A DNA stretch of 64,000 nucleotides from Byssovorax sp. GTDB lineage: Bacteria > Myxococcota_A > Polyangia > Polyangiales > Polyangiaceae. Position 1 is the stretch's first letter. Each line of letters begins with the position of its first letter. The notes below the pieces were generated by a model. That model was not told where the DNA came from. It searched no databases and worked only from the letters and a program-made list of their open reading frames with translations. Where the stretch lies: contig JANYGI010000042.1 in NCBI GenBank assembly GCA_025362495.1, positions 1 to 64,000 of the forward strand, given 5' to 3'. Positions 35,929-45,044 of this stretch are shown in pieces. The position numbers and the translations under genes are program-made.

Positions 35929-36576
35929 ATGACAATGCGAAGAATGGTCGCGGCCGGCCTGGCCGCAGCAGGGATGACCGTCGTGGCTCCTGCGCTGGCG
36001 CAGACCACGGCGCCGCAGAACCCCAACTCGCCGCCGGCGATCCCCACGCCGCCGCCGGCCGATCGCCCGCTGATCCCGCCGCACGTGCAGCCCAGGATCA
36101 GCGTGGAAGGCGGCGCGGGCGTGCTCGGCTACATTTCTGGCACGGCCGCCATTGGCCCGGCCTGGAATGCCCGTGTCAGCGGCGCTCTCAACGAGCGCTT
36201 CACCGTGGAGGGCAACTACACGGGCAGCGTCAACCGGCGCTCCGACCAGACTGGCTCTCTCGTTTACACCGCGGTCGACGCCGATCTCCGCTACAACATC
36301 CTGCGCGCCGACCAGTTCGTGGTGCAACCGTACCTCGTCGGCGGCCTCGGCTACGTGGGGTATTTTGGGCCCGGCGGGGACGGCGCCGCGCTCACCACGC
36401 CTGTTGCCGTCGGCGCCGAGCGCCTGATCACTCAGCAAATCAAGGCTGGCGCCCGCTTCAGCGTGCGACCCGCGTTCTTCGATAACCTGGCTCACCCGGG
36501 GTCGACGGTGGAGCAGGCGGCGGCCACCGGCGGGAGCGTCTGGAACCTGCTCGCCAACGTCGGTGGAGCCTTTTGA
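35929..36576 (+). CDS. Outer-membrane beta-barrel protein, OmpA/opacity-like
   Basis: The 215-residue product has a signal peptide (about 1-24, ending APALA), a Pro-rich linker (about 30-52) and then alternating amphipathic strands typical of an eight-stranded barrel, for example RISVEGGAGVLGYISG, RFTVEGNYTGSVNRR, LVYTAVDADLRYNIL and FVVQPYLVGGLGYVGYFG. It ends in Phe, the usual barrel-assembly signal. A GGAGGA ribosome site lies four bases before the ATG at 35929, which fixes the start. No ligand or enzymatic motif is visible. It is divergent from the YceI-like gene with 246 bp between them, enough for both promoters. Confidence 0.82.
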   Translation: MTMRRMVAAGLAAAGMTVVAPALAQTTAPQNPNSPPAIPTPPPADRPLIPPHVQPRISVEGGAGVLGYISGTAAIGPAWNARVSGALNERFTVEGNYTGSVNRRSDQTGSLVYTAVDADLRYNILRADQFVVQPYLVGGLGYVGYFGPGGDGAALTTPVAVGAERLITQQIKAGARFSVRPAFFDNLAHPGSTVEQAAATGGSVWNLLANVGGAF

Positions 36577-36601
36577 GCTGCACCGACCGAGCCGCTGACG
36601 G

Positions 36602-38161
36602 CTAGCGCAGCTCGCCCACCTGCGCCTCGACCGCAGCGATGAGAGAGCGCCGCTCGATCAGCCGCCCTGCAGCGGCGATGTCGAGATAGAGCGGACGATC
36701 CTCCAGCATCTCGCCCACCACCTCGCGCACCGCGCCGAGCGCGGCCATGACGCCCTTGCTCGCCCGGAGCGGGCGGCGCTGATCGACGCCTGCCGCCGCG
36801 GTGCAAAGCTCGATCGCCAGCGAGGCGCGCACGTTGGCGATCACCTGCCCGAGCTTGCGCGCCCCGATGCTACCCATGCTCACATGGTCTTCGCGACCTG
36901 CGCTCGAAGGGATGGAGTCCACGCTGGACGGGTGGCAAAGCACCTTGTTCTCGCTCACCAGCGAGGCGCTCGCGACCTGGGCGATCATGAAGCCGGAGTG
37001 AAGGCCGCTGTCCGGCGCCAGGAAGGGAGTGAGCCCGCTCGACAGCATGGGATTGACGAGCTGCTCCACCCGGCGTTCGCTGATGTTGGCGAGCTCGGCC
37101 ACGGCGATCGCCGCGAGATCCATGGCCAGCGCCACCGGCTGACCGTGGAAGTTGCCGCCCGAGATCAGATCGGCGCCGCCGTCGTCGCGCAGGAACACCG
37201 TGGGGTTGTCGGTGACGCTGTTGATCTCCCGGGCCACGACCTCGGTCGCCCACGCGAGCGCGTCGCGGGTCGCGCCGTGCACCTGCGGCATGCAGCGGAG
37301 CGAGTACGGATCCTGCACTTTGCTGCAGTTGACGTGGCTCTCCATGATCTCGCTCTCGCGGAGGAGCAACCGCAGGTTGCCGGCACAGGCCGCCTGGCCC
37401 GGGTGGGGGCGCACCGCCATCAGGCGATCGTCGAAGGGCTTCTTCGACCCTTTCAGGGCCTCCAGGCTCATCGCTCCTGCGATGTCTGCCACGGTCGCCA
37501 GATTGGCCGCGTCGACGAGGGCCAGGGCGCCGAGGGCCGTCATGTACTGAGTGCCATTGATCAGCGCCAGGCCCTCTTTCGCGGCGAGCTCGATCGGGGC
37601 GAGGCCCGCCTTGGACAGGGCAGCTCCACCGGACAGCTTCTCGCCCGCGAGCGTGGCCTCGCCCTCGCCGATCAGCACCAGCGCGAGGTGCGCCAGCGGC
37701 GCCAGATCGCCCGAGGCGCCGACCGAGCCCTGCGCGGGGATCCGCGGGTGAACGCCGGCGTTGATCATGCCCATGAGCGCGTCGATCACCTCGGCGCGGA
37801 CGCCCGAGAAGCCGAGGGCGATCACCTGCGCGCGCAGCACCATCATCGCGCGCACCTCGGCCTCGCCGAGATCGGGGCCGACGCCGCACGCGTGGCTGCG
37901 CACCAGGTTGCGCTGCAGCGCGCGCACGTCGCGCTCGTGGATCCGGGTCTCGGCGAGCGCGCCGAAGCCGGTGTTGATGCCGTAGACCGCGGGCGCCTGG
38001 TCGCCGGCCGCGGCGATGGCGTCGATGGCGCGGCGCGAGGCGTCGACCCGCCCGCGCGCCTCGGGGCAGAGCGCGACGGGGCGGTGATCGCGCGCCACCG
38101 CCTCGAGATCCGCGAGAGAAAGAGGCCGACCGAGGAGCAGAGGAGCGTCGCTTTTGCGCAT
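36602..38161 (-). CDS. hutH: Histidine ammonia-lyase
   Basis: The 519-residue product is a full-length member of the aromatic amino acid lyase family. [18 protein letters not shown] contains the Ala-Ser-Gly triad that cyclises into the MIO prosthetic group, and [15 protein letters not shown] carries the catalytic Tyr. Other conserved blocks are [14 protein letters not shown] and SVTDNPTVF. It deaminates L-histidine to trans-urocanate, the first step of histidine breakdown. No other hut gene (hutU, hutI, hutG) is in the window, so the pathway is either dispersed or the enzyme feeds another route. The convergent barrel gene ends 25 bp away. Confidence 0.95.
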   Translation of the reverse strand: MRKSDAPLLLGRPLSLADLEAVARDHRPVALCPEARGRVDASRRAIDAIAAAGDQAPAVYGINTGFGALAETRIHERDVRALQRNLVRSHACGVGPDLGEAEVRAMMVLRAQVIALGFSGVRAEVIDALMGMINAGVHPRIPAQGSVGASGDLAPLAHLALVLIGEGEATLAGEKLSGGAALSKAGLAPIELAAKEGLALINGTQYMTALGALALVDAANLATVADIAGAMSLEALKGSKKPFDDRLMAVRPHPGQAACAGNLRLLLRESEIMESHVNCSKVQDPYSLRCMPQVHGATRDALAWATEVVAREINSVTDNPTVFLRDDGGADLISGGNFHGQPVALAMDLAAIAVAELANISERRVEQLVNPMLSSGLTPFLAPDSGLHSGFMIAQVASASLVSENKVLCHPSSVDSIPSSAGREDHVSMGSIGARKLGQVIANVRASLAIELCTAAAGVDQRRPLRASKGVMAALGAVREVVGEMLEDRPLYLDIAAAGRLIERRSLIAAVEAQVGELR

Positions 38162-38344
38162 GGCGCGTGGACGCTAGCGCGGCCACGAGCGGAGCGACAG
38201 CGCCAGCGGACGAGCGCCCACGCCAGGCTTCGCCGCGAGGCCCCGACGGCGCCCTGCCACGCGATTTCAGGACCGCGGACGCGACCTTTCGCTTATTCTC
38301 CCGCCGCCCGCCCCCTGCGGGCGTCGAAGGAGCCCCTGCCCGAA

Positions 38345-40168
38345 ATGCGCCCGATCGCCGCCGCCTCGCTCACGGCCGCATTCGCCCTGCCCCTCGCCTT
38401 CGCGGCCCCCGCGCGCGCCATCCCGGCGCCGCTGGATCCCGCGGCGAGCGCGGCTCCGGCGTCGCCCGTGACGCCGAAGCCCGCGGCCCCGAAGCCGATC
38501 GACGCGCCCGCGAAGATCGCCGCGCCGGTGTCGGCCTCGACCACGACCGCCGTCGCTGGCACCACCGACGAGGGCAACCTCGCCGACGACGTCGAGGCGC
38601 GCCCCGTCCGCGAAGATCCCCTCGAATTCTCGGACAGCTTCGTCCTCGACACCGGCCGCAAAGAGCTCCGCGCGCCGAGCGCCGACGGCATCTCGTTCAG
38701 CCTCCGCGGCGAGTACCAGCTCCGCTACCGCGCGATGAGCGATCTGCGCCTGCAAGCGCCGGTGCGCCACCCCGAGGCCCAGACGCTCGGGCAGAATCAG
38801 TATCTCTATCACTGGCTCCGTCTGCACGCCCGGTTCTCGTTCAAGGACAAGGTCTCTCTCGTCGCCCAGATCGACGTGCCCCGCGGCCTCATCGTCGGCG
38901 ACACCACCCGCTACGTCGACGCCGCGCGCGACTCGCTCTCCGAGGCCAAGTGGTCCGAGGTGCACCCGCGCTATCTCTACCTCGAGTACGACTCGCCGAT
39001 AGGCATCTTCCGCGTCGGCCAGCAGGGCTCGCACTGGGGAATGGGGCTCCTCGCCAATGACGGCGATCACCCGACGCTCTTCGGCGACTACCAGCGTGGC
39101 TCGCTCTCGGAGCGCCTGCTCTTCGCCACCACGCCCTTCGGCAAGGGCTCGCCGCTCAGCGTCGCCGTCGCCGGCGACGTCGTCTTTCAAGACCAGACAG
39201 CCGATCTCGTGCAGGACCACGATCGCGCTTTCCAGGGTGTCCTGGCGCTGCTCTACAGGACCAGGCCCGCCGAGATCGGCTTCTACGGGGTTCTTCGTCA
39301 CCAGGAGCGCGATCACCAGGCCGTCGACGAGCTCACGCCCTACACCGACAAGCTCACCGTCGGCGTGCTCGATCTCACCGGCAAGTTCAACGTGCCAGTC
39401 CCCGGGACGCCGGCCTTCGCCTACGGCCAGTTCGAGGCCGCGATGATCCTCGGCTCGACGAGCTTCGTCCGCGGCGCGTACACCCGGCCCATCGATCCCA
39501 CGCAGAAGCGCGACGACGAGATCGTTCGCTCGTTCGGGGCCGCGGCGCTGCTCGGCGCAGCGCACGTGAACGGCAGCGGCAAGGACGCCTGGGGCGACGT
39601 CGTCGGCGAGATCGAGGCGGGCTATGCCTCGGGCGACGCCGACGGCAACGATGGAATCACCAGGCGCTTCACGTTCGACGCCAATCACCGCGTCGGGCTC
39701 GTGCTCTTCAATCAGGTCCTCGCCTGGAAGACGGCGCGCGCGGCCACCATCGCCCAGGATCCCGACGTCGTCGCCCGCGCGGCGCCCGGGCTCTCGCTCC
39801 TGCCCTCGAAGGCTGGAGTTTTTGGCGCCGAGTACTTGAACCCACGGATGATCTTCCGGCCGCGGCGCTGGCTCGATCTCAAGACCGGGGTCGTCATCGC
39901 CCAGACCAGCTCCGATCTCGTCGATCCCTATCATCAGGGTGCGCTCGGCAACATTGCCAATTACGACGGCGGCGACGTCCGGCGCCACGATCTCGGGCTC
40001 GAGCTCGACCTCGGCGCAAACGTGCGCATCCCTGTCGATACGACAGCCACGGTGCAAGCTGGGCTCGAGGGAGGAGTTCTCTTCCCCGGCCACGCCTTCG
40101 ACGATTCGGCCGGAGGCCGCCTCGCCAATCAATATCTGGTCAACCTCGCGCTGGGCTTGCAGTTTTGA
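38345..40168 (+). CDS. Porin-like outer-membrane beta-barrel protein (alginate-export-like)
   Basis: The 607-residue product has a signal peptide (about 1-24), an Ala/Pro/Thr-rich spacer to about residue 75 and a long barrel region with repeated amphipathic strands (FSLRGEYQLRYRAMSDL, LRLHARFSFKDKVSLVAQIDV, GQFEAAMILGSTSF). It ends NLALGLQF with a C-terminal Phe. The strand pattern and length resemble large porins of the alginate-export type, but the substrate is unknown. The ATG at 38345 gives a clean signal peptide; a longer frame upstream overlaps the hutH gene on the other strand and is not used. A Cys-rich lipoprotein gene follows 23 bp later. Confidence 0.8.
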   Translation: MRPIAAASLTAAFALPLAFAAPARAIPAPLDPAASAAPASPVTPKPAAPKPIDAPAKIAAPVSASTTTAVAGTTDEGNLADDVEARPVREDPLEFSDSFVLDTGRKELRAPSADGISFSLRGEYQLRYRAMSDLRLQAPVRHPEAQTLGQNQYLYHWLRLHARFSFKDKVSLVAQIDVPRGLIVGDTTRYVDAARDSLSEAKWSEVHPRYLYLEYDSPIGIFRVGQQGSHWGMGLLANDGDHPTLFGDYQRGSLSERLLFATTPFGKGSPLSVAVAGDVVFQDQTADLVQDHDRAFQGVLALLYRTRPAEIGFYGVLRHQERDHQAVDELTPYTDKLTVGVLDLTGKFNVPVPGTPAFAYGQFEAAMILGSTSFVRGAYTRPIDPTQKRDDEIVRSFGAAALLGAAHVNGSGKDAWGDVVGEIEAGYASGDADGNDGITRRFTFDANHRVGLVLFNQVLAWKTARAATIAQDPDVVARAAPGLSLLPSKAGVFGAEYLNPRMIFRPRRWLDLKTGVVIAQTSSDLVDPYHQGALGNIANYDGGDVRRHDLGLELDLGANVRIPVDTTATVQAGLEGGVLFPGHAFDDSAGGRLANQYLVNLALGLQF

Positions 40169-40191
40169 CCACGCAACCGGGGAAATCCGTC

Positions 40192-40626
40192 ATGAAGACC
40201 ACCGCCTCCATCCTCGCGCTCGCCGCCTGGGCCGCTGGCCTCGGCGCATGCATCACCGCGGCTCCGCCGCCTCAGCCGCTCCCCGAGCCGGCGCCGAGCG
40301 CGGCGACGAGCGGTGAAGCGCGGCCGCCGACTGCCGATCTCCCGTCGCCGGGAAAGCCCGGAGAAACACCTCCCGAAGCTCCACACCGCACCTGCCACCT
40401 CGCCGCCCCGAAGAAGAGCGACGACGCCTGCAAGCTCGACGCGGACTGCGCTCCTTCGGACCCGTGCCACGCCATGGCCTGCGTCGCGAAGTCGAAGAGC
40501 AAGCCGAGAGCGCCCGGCGCGATGTGTACGATGATGATGGCCTGTGAGTCCGCCGACGCCAACCGCTGCGGCTGCCTCGAAGGCCGATGCTCTCTGATTC
40601 CGCCCGACGACGCTGCCAAGGAGTGA
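40192..40626 (+). CDS. Cysteine-rich small lipoprotein
   Basis: The 144-residue product has a signal peptide with lipobox GLGACIT, a Pro/Ala-rich linker and a C-terminal cysteine-rich region with about ten Cys (RTCHLAAPKKSDDACKLDADC and following). The DxDC spacing is common in exported myxobacterial proteins with disulfide-bonded EGF- or keratin-like folds. Its role is unknown. The ATG at 40192 gives a normal signal peptide; a TTG at 40165 overlapping the porin stop would add nine residues. It follows the porin closely and is probably co-transcribed with it, and 14 bp before the next gene. Confidence 0.75.
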   Translation: MKTTASILALAAWAAGLGACITAAPPPQPLPEPAPSAATSGEARPPTADLPSPGKPGETPPEAPHRTCHLAAPKKSDDACKLDADCAPSDPCHAMACVAKSKSKPRAPGAMCTMMMACESADANRCGCLEGRCSLIPPDDAAKE

Positions 40627-40640
40627 TCCGAAAAACCGCG

Positions 40641-41147
40641 ATGCGCTACTTCGTAACCTTCCCCTCCGGCGACGAGATCGCCGTCGACCTCGACCACCTC
40701 CCCACCGGGGAGCTCACCGTCACCGCCCAGGGCAAGCGGATCGACGCCGACGCCGGCGCGCAGAGCCGCTTCTCCGCGATGCGCGTCGATAACCGCGTCG
40801 TCGATCTCTGCATCGAAGGCGCCCCGCCCGGCGTCGGCGTCATCGCTCATGGCCATCGCTTCTACGCGAAGGTCGAGAGCGAGCGAATGCGCACCCTGAC
40901 CGCCGCCCTCGGCGCCAAGAGCGGCGGGCCCGGCGAGGGCACGATCGTCTCGCCGATGCCCGGCCGCGTCCTCAAGATCCTCGTCAAAGAGGGTGACGAG
41001 GTCGCCAAGGGGAACCCGCTCATCGTCGTCGAGGCCATGAAGATGGAGAACGAGCTCTCCTGTGCTCGCGACGGCAAGGTGCTGAAGATCCACGTCACTC
41101 CGGGGCAAACCGTGGAGAGCGGCGCCCGCCTGATCGAGGTCGGCTGA
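40641..41147 (+). CDS. Biotin/lipoyl-attachment (biotin carboxyl carrier) protein
   Basis: The 168-residue product has a poorly characterised N-terminal half and a C-terminal biotinyl domain (about 100-168) with the canonical EAMKMEN motif; Lys134 would be biotinylated. VSPMPGRVLKILVKEGDEV is typical of carriers of acyl-CoA carboxylases (for example propionyl- or acetyl-CoA carboxylase). Biotin carboxylase and carboxyltransferase genes are not in the window, so its partner enzymes are encoded elsewhere. The gene starts at an ATG 14 bp after the Cys-rich lipoprotein stop and ends 2 bp before the next start, so it is likely in an operon with the desulfhydrase-like gene. Confidence 0.9.
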   Translation: MRYFVTFPSGDEIAVDLDHLPTGELTVTAQGKRIDADAGAQSRFSAMRVDNRVVDLCIEGAPPGVGVIAHGHRFYAKVESERMRTLTAALGAKSGGPGEGTIVSPMPGRVLKILVKEGDEVAKGNPLIVVEAMKMENELSCARDGKVLKIHVTPGQTVESGARLIEVG

Positions 41148-41149
41148 CG

Positions 41150-42145
41150 ATGAACCGCCTCGCGCTCGCCCACCTCCCGACGCCGCTGCAGAAGCCCGAG
41201 CGCCTCGCCCGCGCCCTCGGGATCGATCTCTGGATCAAGCGCGACGACATGACCGGCGGGCCCGAGGCCGGGAACAAGATCCGCAAGCTGGAGTTTCTCC
41301 TCGCCGCCGCCGTCGCCGAGGGGGCCGATACGGTGATCACCTGCGGCGGGCTCCAGTCGAACCACGCCCGCGCCACCGCCCTCGCCGCGGCCTCTCTCGG
41401 CCTCGGAGCGGTGCTGTTCCTCCGCACCAGCGATCCCGACCTCGATCCGGCAAAGGCCCCTCTCGAGGGCAACGTGCTGCTCGATCGGCTGGTCGGCGCG
41501 GAGATCAGGCTGATCACGCCGGCCACCTACCGCGAGCGCAACGCTGTCATGGCCGCCGCGGCGGCCGAGCTGCGCGCCGCGGGGAAGCGGCCATATGTGA
41601 TCCCCGAAGGCGGCTCGAACGGCCTGGGCTCACTCGGCTACGTGGAGTGCATGGCCGAGGTCCGCCGGCAGCTCGATCAGGGCCTCGCGGGCGGTGAACG
41701 CTTCGACGCCATCGTGCATGCCTGTGGCTCGGGCGGCACGGCGGCCGGCGTGGTCCTGGGCGCCGCCGCGCACGACGTCGCTCCGCAGGTGTGGGCCATG
41801 GCCGTCTGCGACGACGCCGCCACGTTCGAGCAGATCATCGCGCGGATCGTCGGCGAATCGCGAGCTATCGACGCGAGCCTCACCGGCGCGGCGACGCTGC
41901 ACGTCAACGACCGCTCGAAGGGGCCCGCCTACGCGGTGAGCACGGCGGAGCAGCGCAAAGGCATCATCGACGCGGCACGCCTCTCGGGGCTCATCTTCGA
42001 TCCGGTGTACACGGGAAAGGCCTTTGATGGTCTGACCCGGCTCGCGAAGAGCGAGCTCTCGGGCGCGCGAGTGCTCTTTCTACACACCGGCGGACTGCCC
42101 GGCTTGCTCGCGCAAGGCAGCGCGTTCAGCGGCGAAATCGGCTGA
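41150..42145 (+). CDS. PLP-dependent D-cysteine desulfhydrase / ACC deaminase-like enzyme
   Basis: The 331-residue product belongs to the fold-II PLP family. PLP Lys43 lies in the GNKIRKLEF motif; TCGGLQSNHARATA carries the Ser/Asn phosphate and substrate contacts, and the SGGTAAG-like loop (CGSGGTAAGVVLGAA) binds the PLP phosphate. D-cysteine desulfhydrase and 1-aminocyclopropane-1-carboxylate deaminase are hard to separate by motifs; a Tyr pair needed for ACC deamination cannot be assigned here. The ATG lies 2 bp after the biotinyl-protein stop, so both genes are probably translated from one mRNA. The pairing has no obvious biochemical logic. Confidence 0.88.
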   Translation: MNRLALAHLPTPLQKPERLARALGIDLWIKRDDMTGGPEAGNKIRKLEFLLAAAVAEGADTVITCGGLQSNHARATALAAASLGLGAVLFLRTSDPDLDPAKAPLEGNVLLDRLVGAEIRLITPATYRERNAVMAAAAAELRAAGKRPYVIPEGGSNGLGSLGYVECMAEVRRQLDQGLAGGERFDAIVHACGSGGTAAGVVLGAAAHDVAPQVWAMAVCDDAATFEQIIARIVGESRAIDASLTGAATLHVNDRSKGPAYAVSTAEQRKGIIDAARLSGLIFDPVYTGKAFDGLTRLAKSELSGARVLFLHTGGLPGLLAQGSAFSGEIG

Positions 42146-42231
42146 CAAAACGCGGACGCCCTCCCGCTGCCCCCTTCCCCGAACGGCGGGTAGAGAGCGG
42201 CGTGAGGGCCTCTGCGATGGTCGTCCTGCGA

Positions 42232-42771
42232 TCAGGACGCCTTCGTGGCGGGGACGCTCTGCTCACCCGCCGTGACGATGTCCGTCGCGCCGTGGCGCTC
42301 CAGGATCTTCTTGGCGCGCGACTGCATGTCACCGTCGTCGACGTGGACCGAGAGCAGGATGTTACCGCCCTTGATCTTCCCCTCGTACTGCTTGGCTTCC
42401 AGCTCCGGGATACCCATGCCGATGAGGGCGCCGGTGACGCCGCCGAGGGCCGCGCCGGCCGCCGCGCCGCTCAGGGCCGCGAGGATCGGGCCAGCCGCGA
42501 TGAAGGGCCCGAGGCCCGGGATGGCGAGCGCGCCGATGCCCGCCAGGAGGCCGAGCGTACCGCCGATGGCGCCGCCCGCGCCGGCCCCGGCCACCGCGCC
42601 TTCCGGCGCCTTGGTGTTGTGCTCGTGGGCGAAGTCGCGCGTGCCGCTCTTGTCCGGGAAGAGGGCCGAGATATCGTTGTTGGAGAACCCGTTGGAACGG
42701 AGATCATCCACGATGGTCTCCGCCTGCGTGTGGTTCGCGACGAGGCCCAGGACTGCATTTTTCGATGACAT
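42232..42771 (-). CDS. YflT-like general stress protein with glycine-zipper core
   Basis: The 179-residue product has an N-terminal alpha/beta domain (about 1-45, NAVLGLVANHTQAETIVDDL and GFSNNDISALFPD) resembling the general stress protein 17M/YflT fold. A Gly/Ala-rich hydrophobic hairpin follows (about 57-120) with repeated GxxxG zipper spacing that may insert in membranes. The C-terminal strand-helix part (ILLSVHVDDGDMQSRAKKIL) may close a ferredoxin-like fold. Proteins of this type are usually induced by osmotic or general stress. The gene precedes no partner in the same direction except the BON lipoprotein 20 bp upstream, with which it probably forms an operon. Confidence 0.75.
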   Translation of the reverse strand: MSSKNAVLGLVANHTQAETIVDDLRSNGFSNNDISALFPDKSGTRDFAHEHNTKAPEGAVAGAGAGGAIGGTLGLLAGIGALAIPGLGPFIAAGPILAALSGAAAGAALGGVTGALIGMGIPELEAKQYEGKIKGGNILLSVHVDDGDMQSRAKKILERHGATDIVTAGEQSVPATKAS

Positions 42772-42791
42772 GTTCGTTCTCCTGAAGCGGC

Positions 42792-43163
42792 TCAGTTCGC
42801 CGCGATTTCGAGCTGGTTGTCCACGCGCTTGACCCCGTCCGTCCCCTGAGCGATGGCCACGATGTCGGCCTTCTCTTTGTCGCTCTTCACGGGTCCGCGG
42901 AGCGTCACCACCGAGTTGGCGGTGATGATCTTGACGTTCTTGGCCGTCATCGAGAGCGCGTCGTCCTTCATCACGCCCTGACGGATCTTCTGGGTGATGG
43001 TGCGATCGATGTCGTTCTCGCCCTGATCGCCGGGCGTCAGAGCGGCGGTGTTGCGGTCCCGCTCATTGGTCTTCGTGTTGTCCGCAGGCGCGGTGGCGGA
43101 GCTGCCCTTGTCACAGCCGGTGGCCGCGAGGAGCAGGCCGAAGAACAGGATTGTGGTTTTCAT
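42792..43163 (-). CDS. BON-domain lipoprotein
   Basis: The 123-residue product has a signal peptide with lipobox LAATGCDKG (Cys17) and a polar linker, then a BON domain (about 55-120: IDRTITQKIRQGVMKDDALS, VTLRGPVKSDKEKADIVAIA, GVKRVDNQLEI). BON modules bind phospholipid or envelope surfaces and occur in osmotic-shock proteins such as OsmY. The ATG at 43163 gives a good signal peptide; the longer frame upstream starts in non-coding-like sequence. The gene is followed after 20 bp by the YflT-like stress gene, so the two likely form a stress operon driven from the 646-bp gap upstream. Confidence 0.85.
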   Translation of the reverse strand: MKTTILFFGLLLAATGCDKGSSATAPADNTKTNERDRNTAALTPGDQGENDIDRTITQKIRQGVMKDDALSMTAKNVKIITANSVVTLRGPVKSDKEKADIVAIAQGTDGVKRVDNQLEIAAN

Positions 43164-43809
43164 CGTCGTATCGTCTTTCTGTTGGGCGAAACGTGTTCTC
43201 GTGGCTGGCCCACCGGGCCAGAGAGGGCTCGCCGAGCCCCGCGGCACGGCGAGCTAGCCTCGGTGATCCGAGGCAACACGGACGTGGACTGACATGCTCG
43301 GCTCGACCCTCACGAGGTGTACAGCCGATGCGCTCGCCCGGTCTCCGAGAGGTGCCCCCGGCGGCGTGTGACGACCCCCTCAGCAAGGTGCGGGCCACAG
43401 GCCTCCTGCTGCCCTCATCGCCGCTTCGCCCCTGGATACTCGGTGTCTTCGGCGCGGGGGTCACCGCCGGTGGTGCAAAAGCGCTACGGCCGAGCACTCG
43501 CGCCCCGTGGCTCCTCGACATAGGGAGCTTCCCGACGGGAATGATCCACTGTACGCGGCCCGGAGCCCTTAGTACCACGCGTGCTCCGGGCGAACGAAGC
43601 CATCCCCGCAAGGAGGCCTCGAGGCCCAGCGTGAACCGACCTACAGGGAGGGATGGCTGTCGCGGGTGTGCGCAGGCGTGGCTGCGCGGCAGGGGTCGCA
43701 CGGCGCTACGCCATGGAAACGAGTCGAGGATCGAGGAGATGGCGCGATTGCCACTCTTCGATCCTCGCTGTCGTCGGGCCGGCTCGCGGGGAGCCGGCGC
43801 TGTCAGGTC
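43164..43809. other. 646-bp gene-poor region upstream of the BON-YflT pair
   Basis: No open reading frame here shows codon bias, a family motif or a good ribosome site. No tRNA- or rRNA-like pattern was seen. It must hold the promoter of the BON/YflT transcript and part of the 3' region of the OmpA-like gene. Short inverted repeats occur (for example GCCGGCTC...GAGCCGGC near 43778-43800, after the OmpA-like stop), which may serve as a terminator. Nothing else can be supported. Confidence 0.6.
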
Positions 43810-44379
43810 TCAGCGGGGCGCGTGCACCACGCCGACCTCGACCGCATCCACCCGGCGATCGTAGCCGAACGAGACGGCCATGTCGTCGCCGATCGCGCCG
43901 CGATCACCGCGCGAAGAGGTCTTGATCCGGCTCTCCTGCATTCCAGCGCTGACGAGGAGCGCCTTGACGCGATCGGCGCGGCGGAGGCCGAGCGCGCTGT
44001 TGTAGGTCGTGGTGCCGCGGCCGTCGGCGCGCCCCACGAGCGAGAGGCTCACGTCCTCGAATTTCGGCTGCCCGAGGCAGGCGGCGAGGGCCTTGAGGAC
44101 GACCTGGTCCTGCGGGACGGGCTCGGCCGAGTCGAACTCGAAGTGCGTTTGCACGAGCCCGCACTGCTTGGCGATATCGTCGCCGATGTTGATCCCGATG
44201 TACCGCGCGACGCCGTGGCCCTCGTCGGGGAAGGCGACCTTGTACTGGTGATCGGGGCCGGGATCAGGCATCTTCGGATCGTGAACCGACTGCGTGGGCG
44301 CCATCGGCGCGGCGCACGCGGCGAGGAGCGTACCCATCATGAACCCACCGACGACCAGGAAAGACTTCTTTGCGTTCAT
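43810..44379 (-). CDS. OmpA-family lipoprotein
   Basis: The 189-residue product has a signal peptide with lipobox LAACAAP (Cys22) and an OmpA/Pal-like C-terminal domain (about 80-185): THFEFDSAEPVPQDQVVLKA, the VSLSLVGRADGRGTTTYN strand (the GxAD/GxxxYN peptidoglycan-binding pattern) and LGLRRADRVKALLVSAG. It should be an outer-membrane lipoprotein contacting the cell wall through the meso-diaminopimelate site. A GGAGGA ribosome site lies seven bases before the ATG at 44379, which fixes this start. Its N-terminal half has two Cys (AKQCGL and AACLGQ). It is separate from the BON gene by a 646-bp gap. Confidence 0.85.
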   Translation of the reverse strand: MNAKKSFLVVGGFMMGTLLAACAAPMAPTQSVHDPKMPDPGPDHQYKVAFPDEGHGVARYIGINIGDDIAKQCGLVQTHFEFDSAEPVPQDQVVLKALAACLGQPKFEDVSLSLVGRADGRGTTTYNSALGLRRADRVKALLVSAGMQESRIKTSSRGDRGAIGDDMAVSFGYDRRVDAVEVGVVHAPR

Positions 44380-45044
44380 TGGATGTTCCTCCACTGCGTG
44401 GGACCTGGTCGGCAGCGCGGAGCACCGAGATCGCGGGTACACACAGGGTTTCAAGTAGCTCTATCGGAGAGCGCAGGGACCGGAGATGCCCGCGTCGTGT
44501 CTCCGCGCAGGGCCAATGCACCCGGCATGCCGTGAGCTCCAGGACTTACAAAATCCGCGCTCTACCCGCGTTTCACCGGGGATCTTCGTCGGACGGCGCC
44601 GACTGCGCCGCATCGACGGGCGCGTCAGGCAGCCACCGCGCGGGGCGGCGCTGCGGTGTGGGGCGTCCTTGCCGACGACGAGCAAAAAAAGGCGCCCCCC
44701 GGGGAAAGGGGGCGCCTTGATAGAGAAGGGAATAGAAGAGAGAAGAGAAGCGAACAGGCGATACGGAAGGCAAGCAAGCAGGGAAGCGAAGCCAAGCGTC
44801 GGACGGGATGAAGCTAATGTCGGACGCTCCGAACCTCTTCGCAAGGCGGGTGCCAGGGCACCGATTGCCGCGAATCGTGAGCATTTTGCGGGTATTTGCC
44901 GTGTCGCGCGCCCGCCGGCATGACATCTCGATCATGCGTGTGGCCCACCGGCCCGCCTGCTCGTTCGACCGGGAGATCCGCGCGGGAGGGCAGGAAGGCG
45001 AGATCGAGGATCTCCGCACTTCCGGCCCTCTCGCTCCGCCGGTA
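44380..45044. other. 665-bp region without a protein gene
   Basis: No reading frame here looks like a real gene: codon bias, family motifs and ribosome sites are all missing. It holds the promoter side of the OmpA-like gene, a strong minus-strand terminator (44684-44718), and next to it an unusual purine-rich (plus strand) tract at about 44719-44800 with repeated GAAG/GAAGCGAA units. The minus-strand transcript of this tract would be pyrimidine-rich and unstructured. Confidence 0.6.
44684..44718 (-). terminator. Rho-independent terminator (minus strand)
   Basis: An 11-bp perfect stem (44689-44699 / 44708-44718) with an 8-base loop is followed on the minus strand by a run of seven T (44690-44684). 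It is 327 bp past the prfC stop. It may end the prfC transcript or a separate small RNA starting in the gap. It is the only textbook intrinsic terminator I saw in the window. Confidence 0.85.

Noticed and set aside
36602-38161. A histidine-utilisation operon around hutH
   Set aside because: Neighbours are outer-membrane proteins; no hutU, hutI, hutG or hutC is present.
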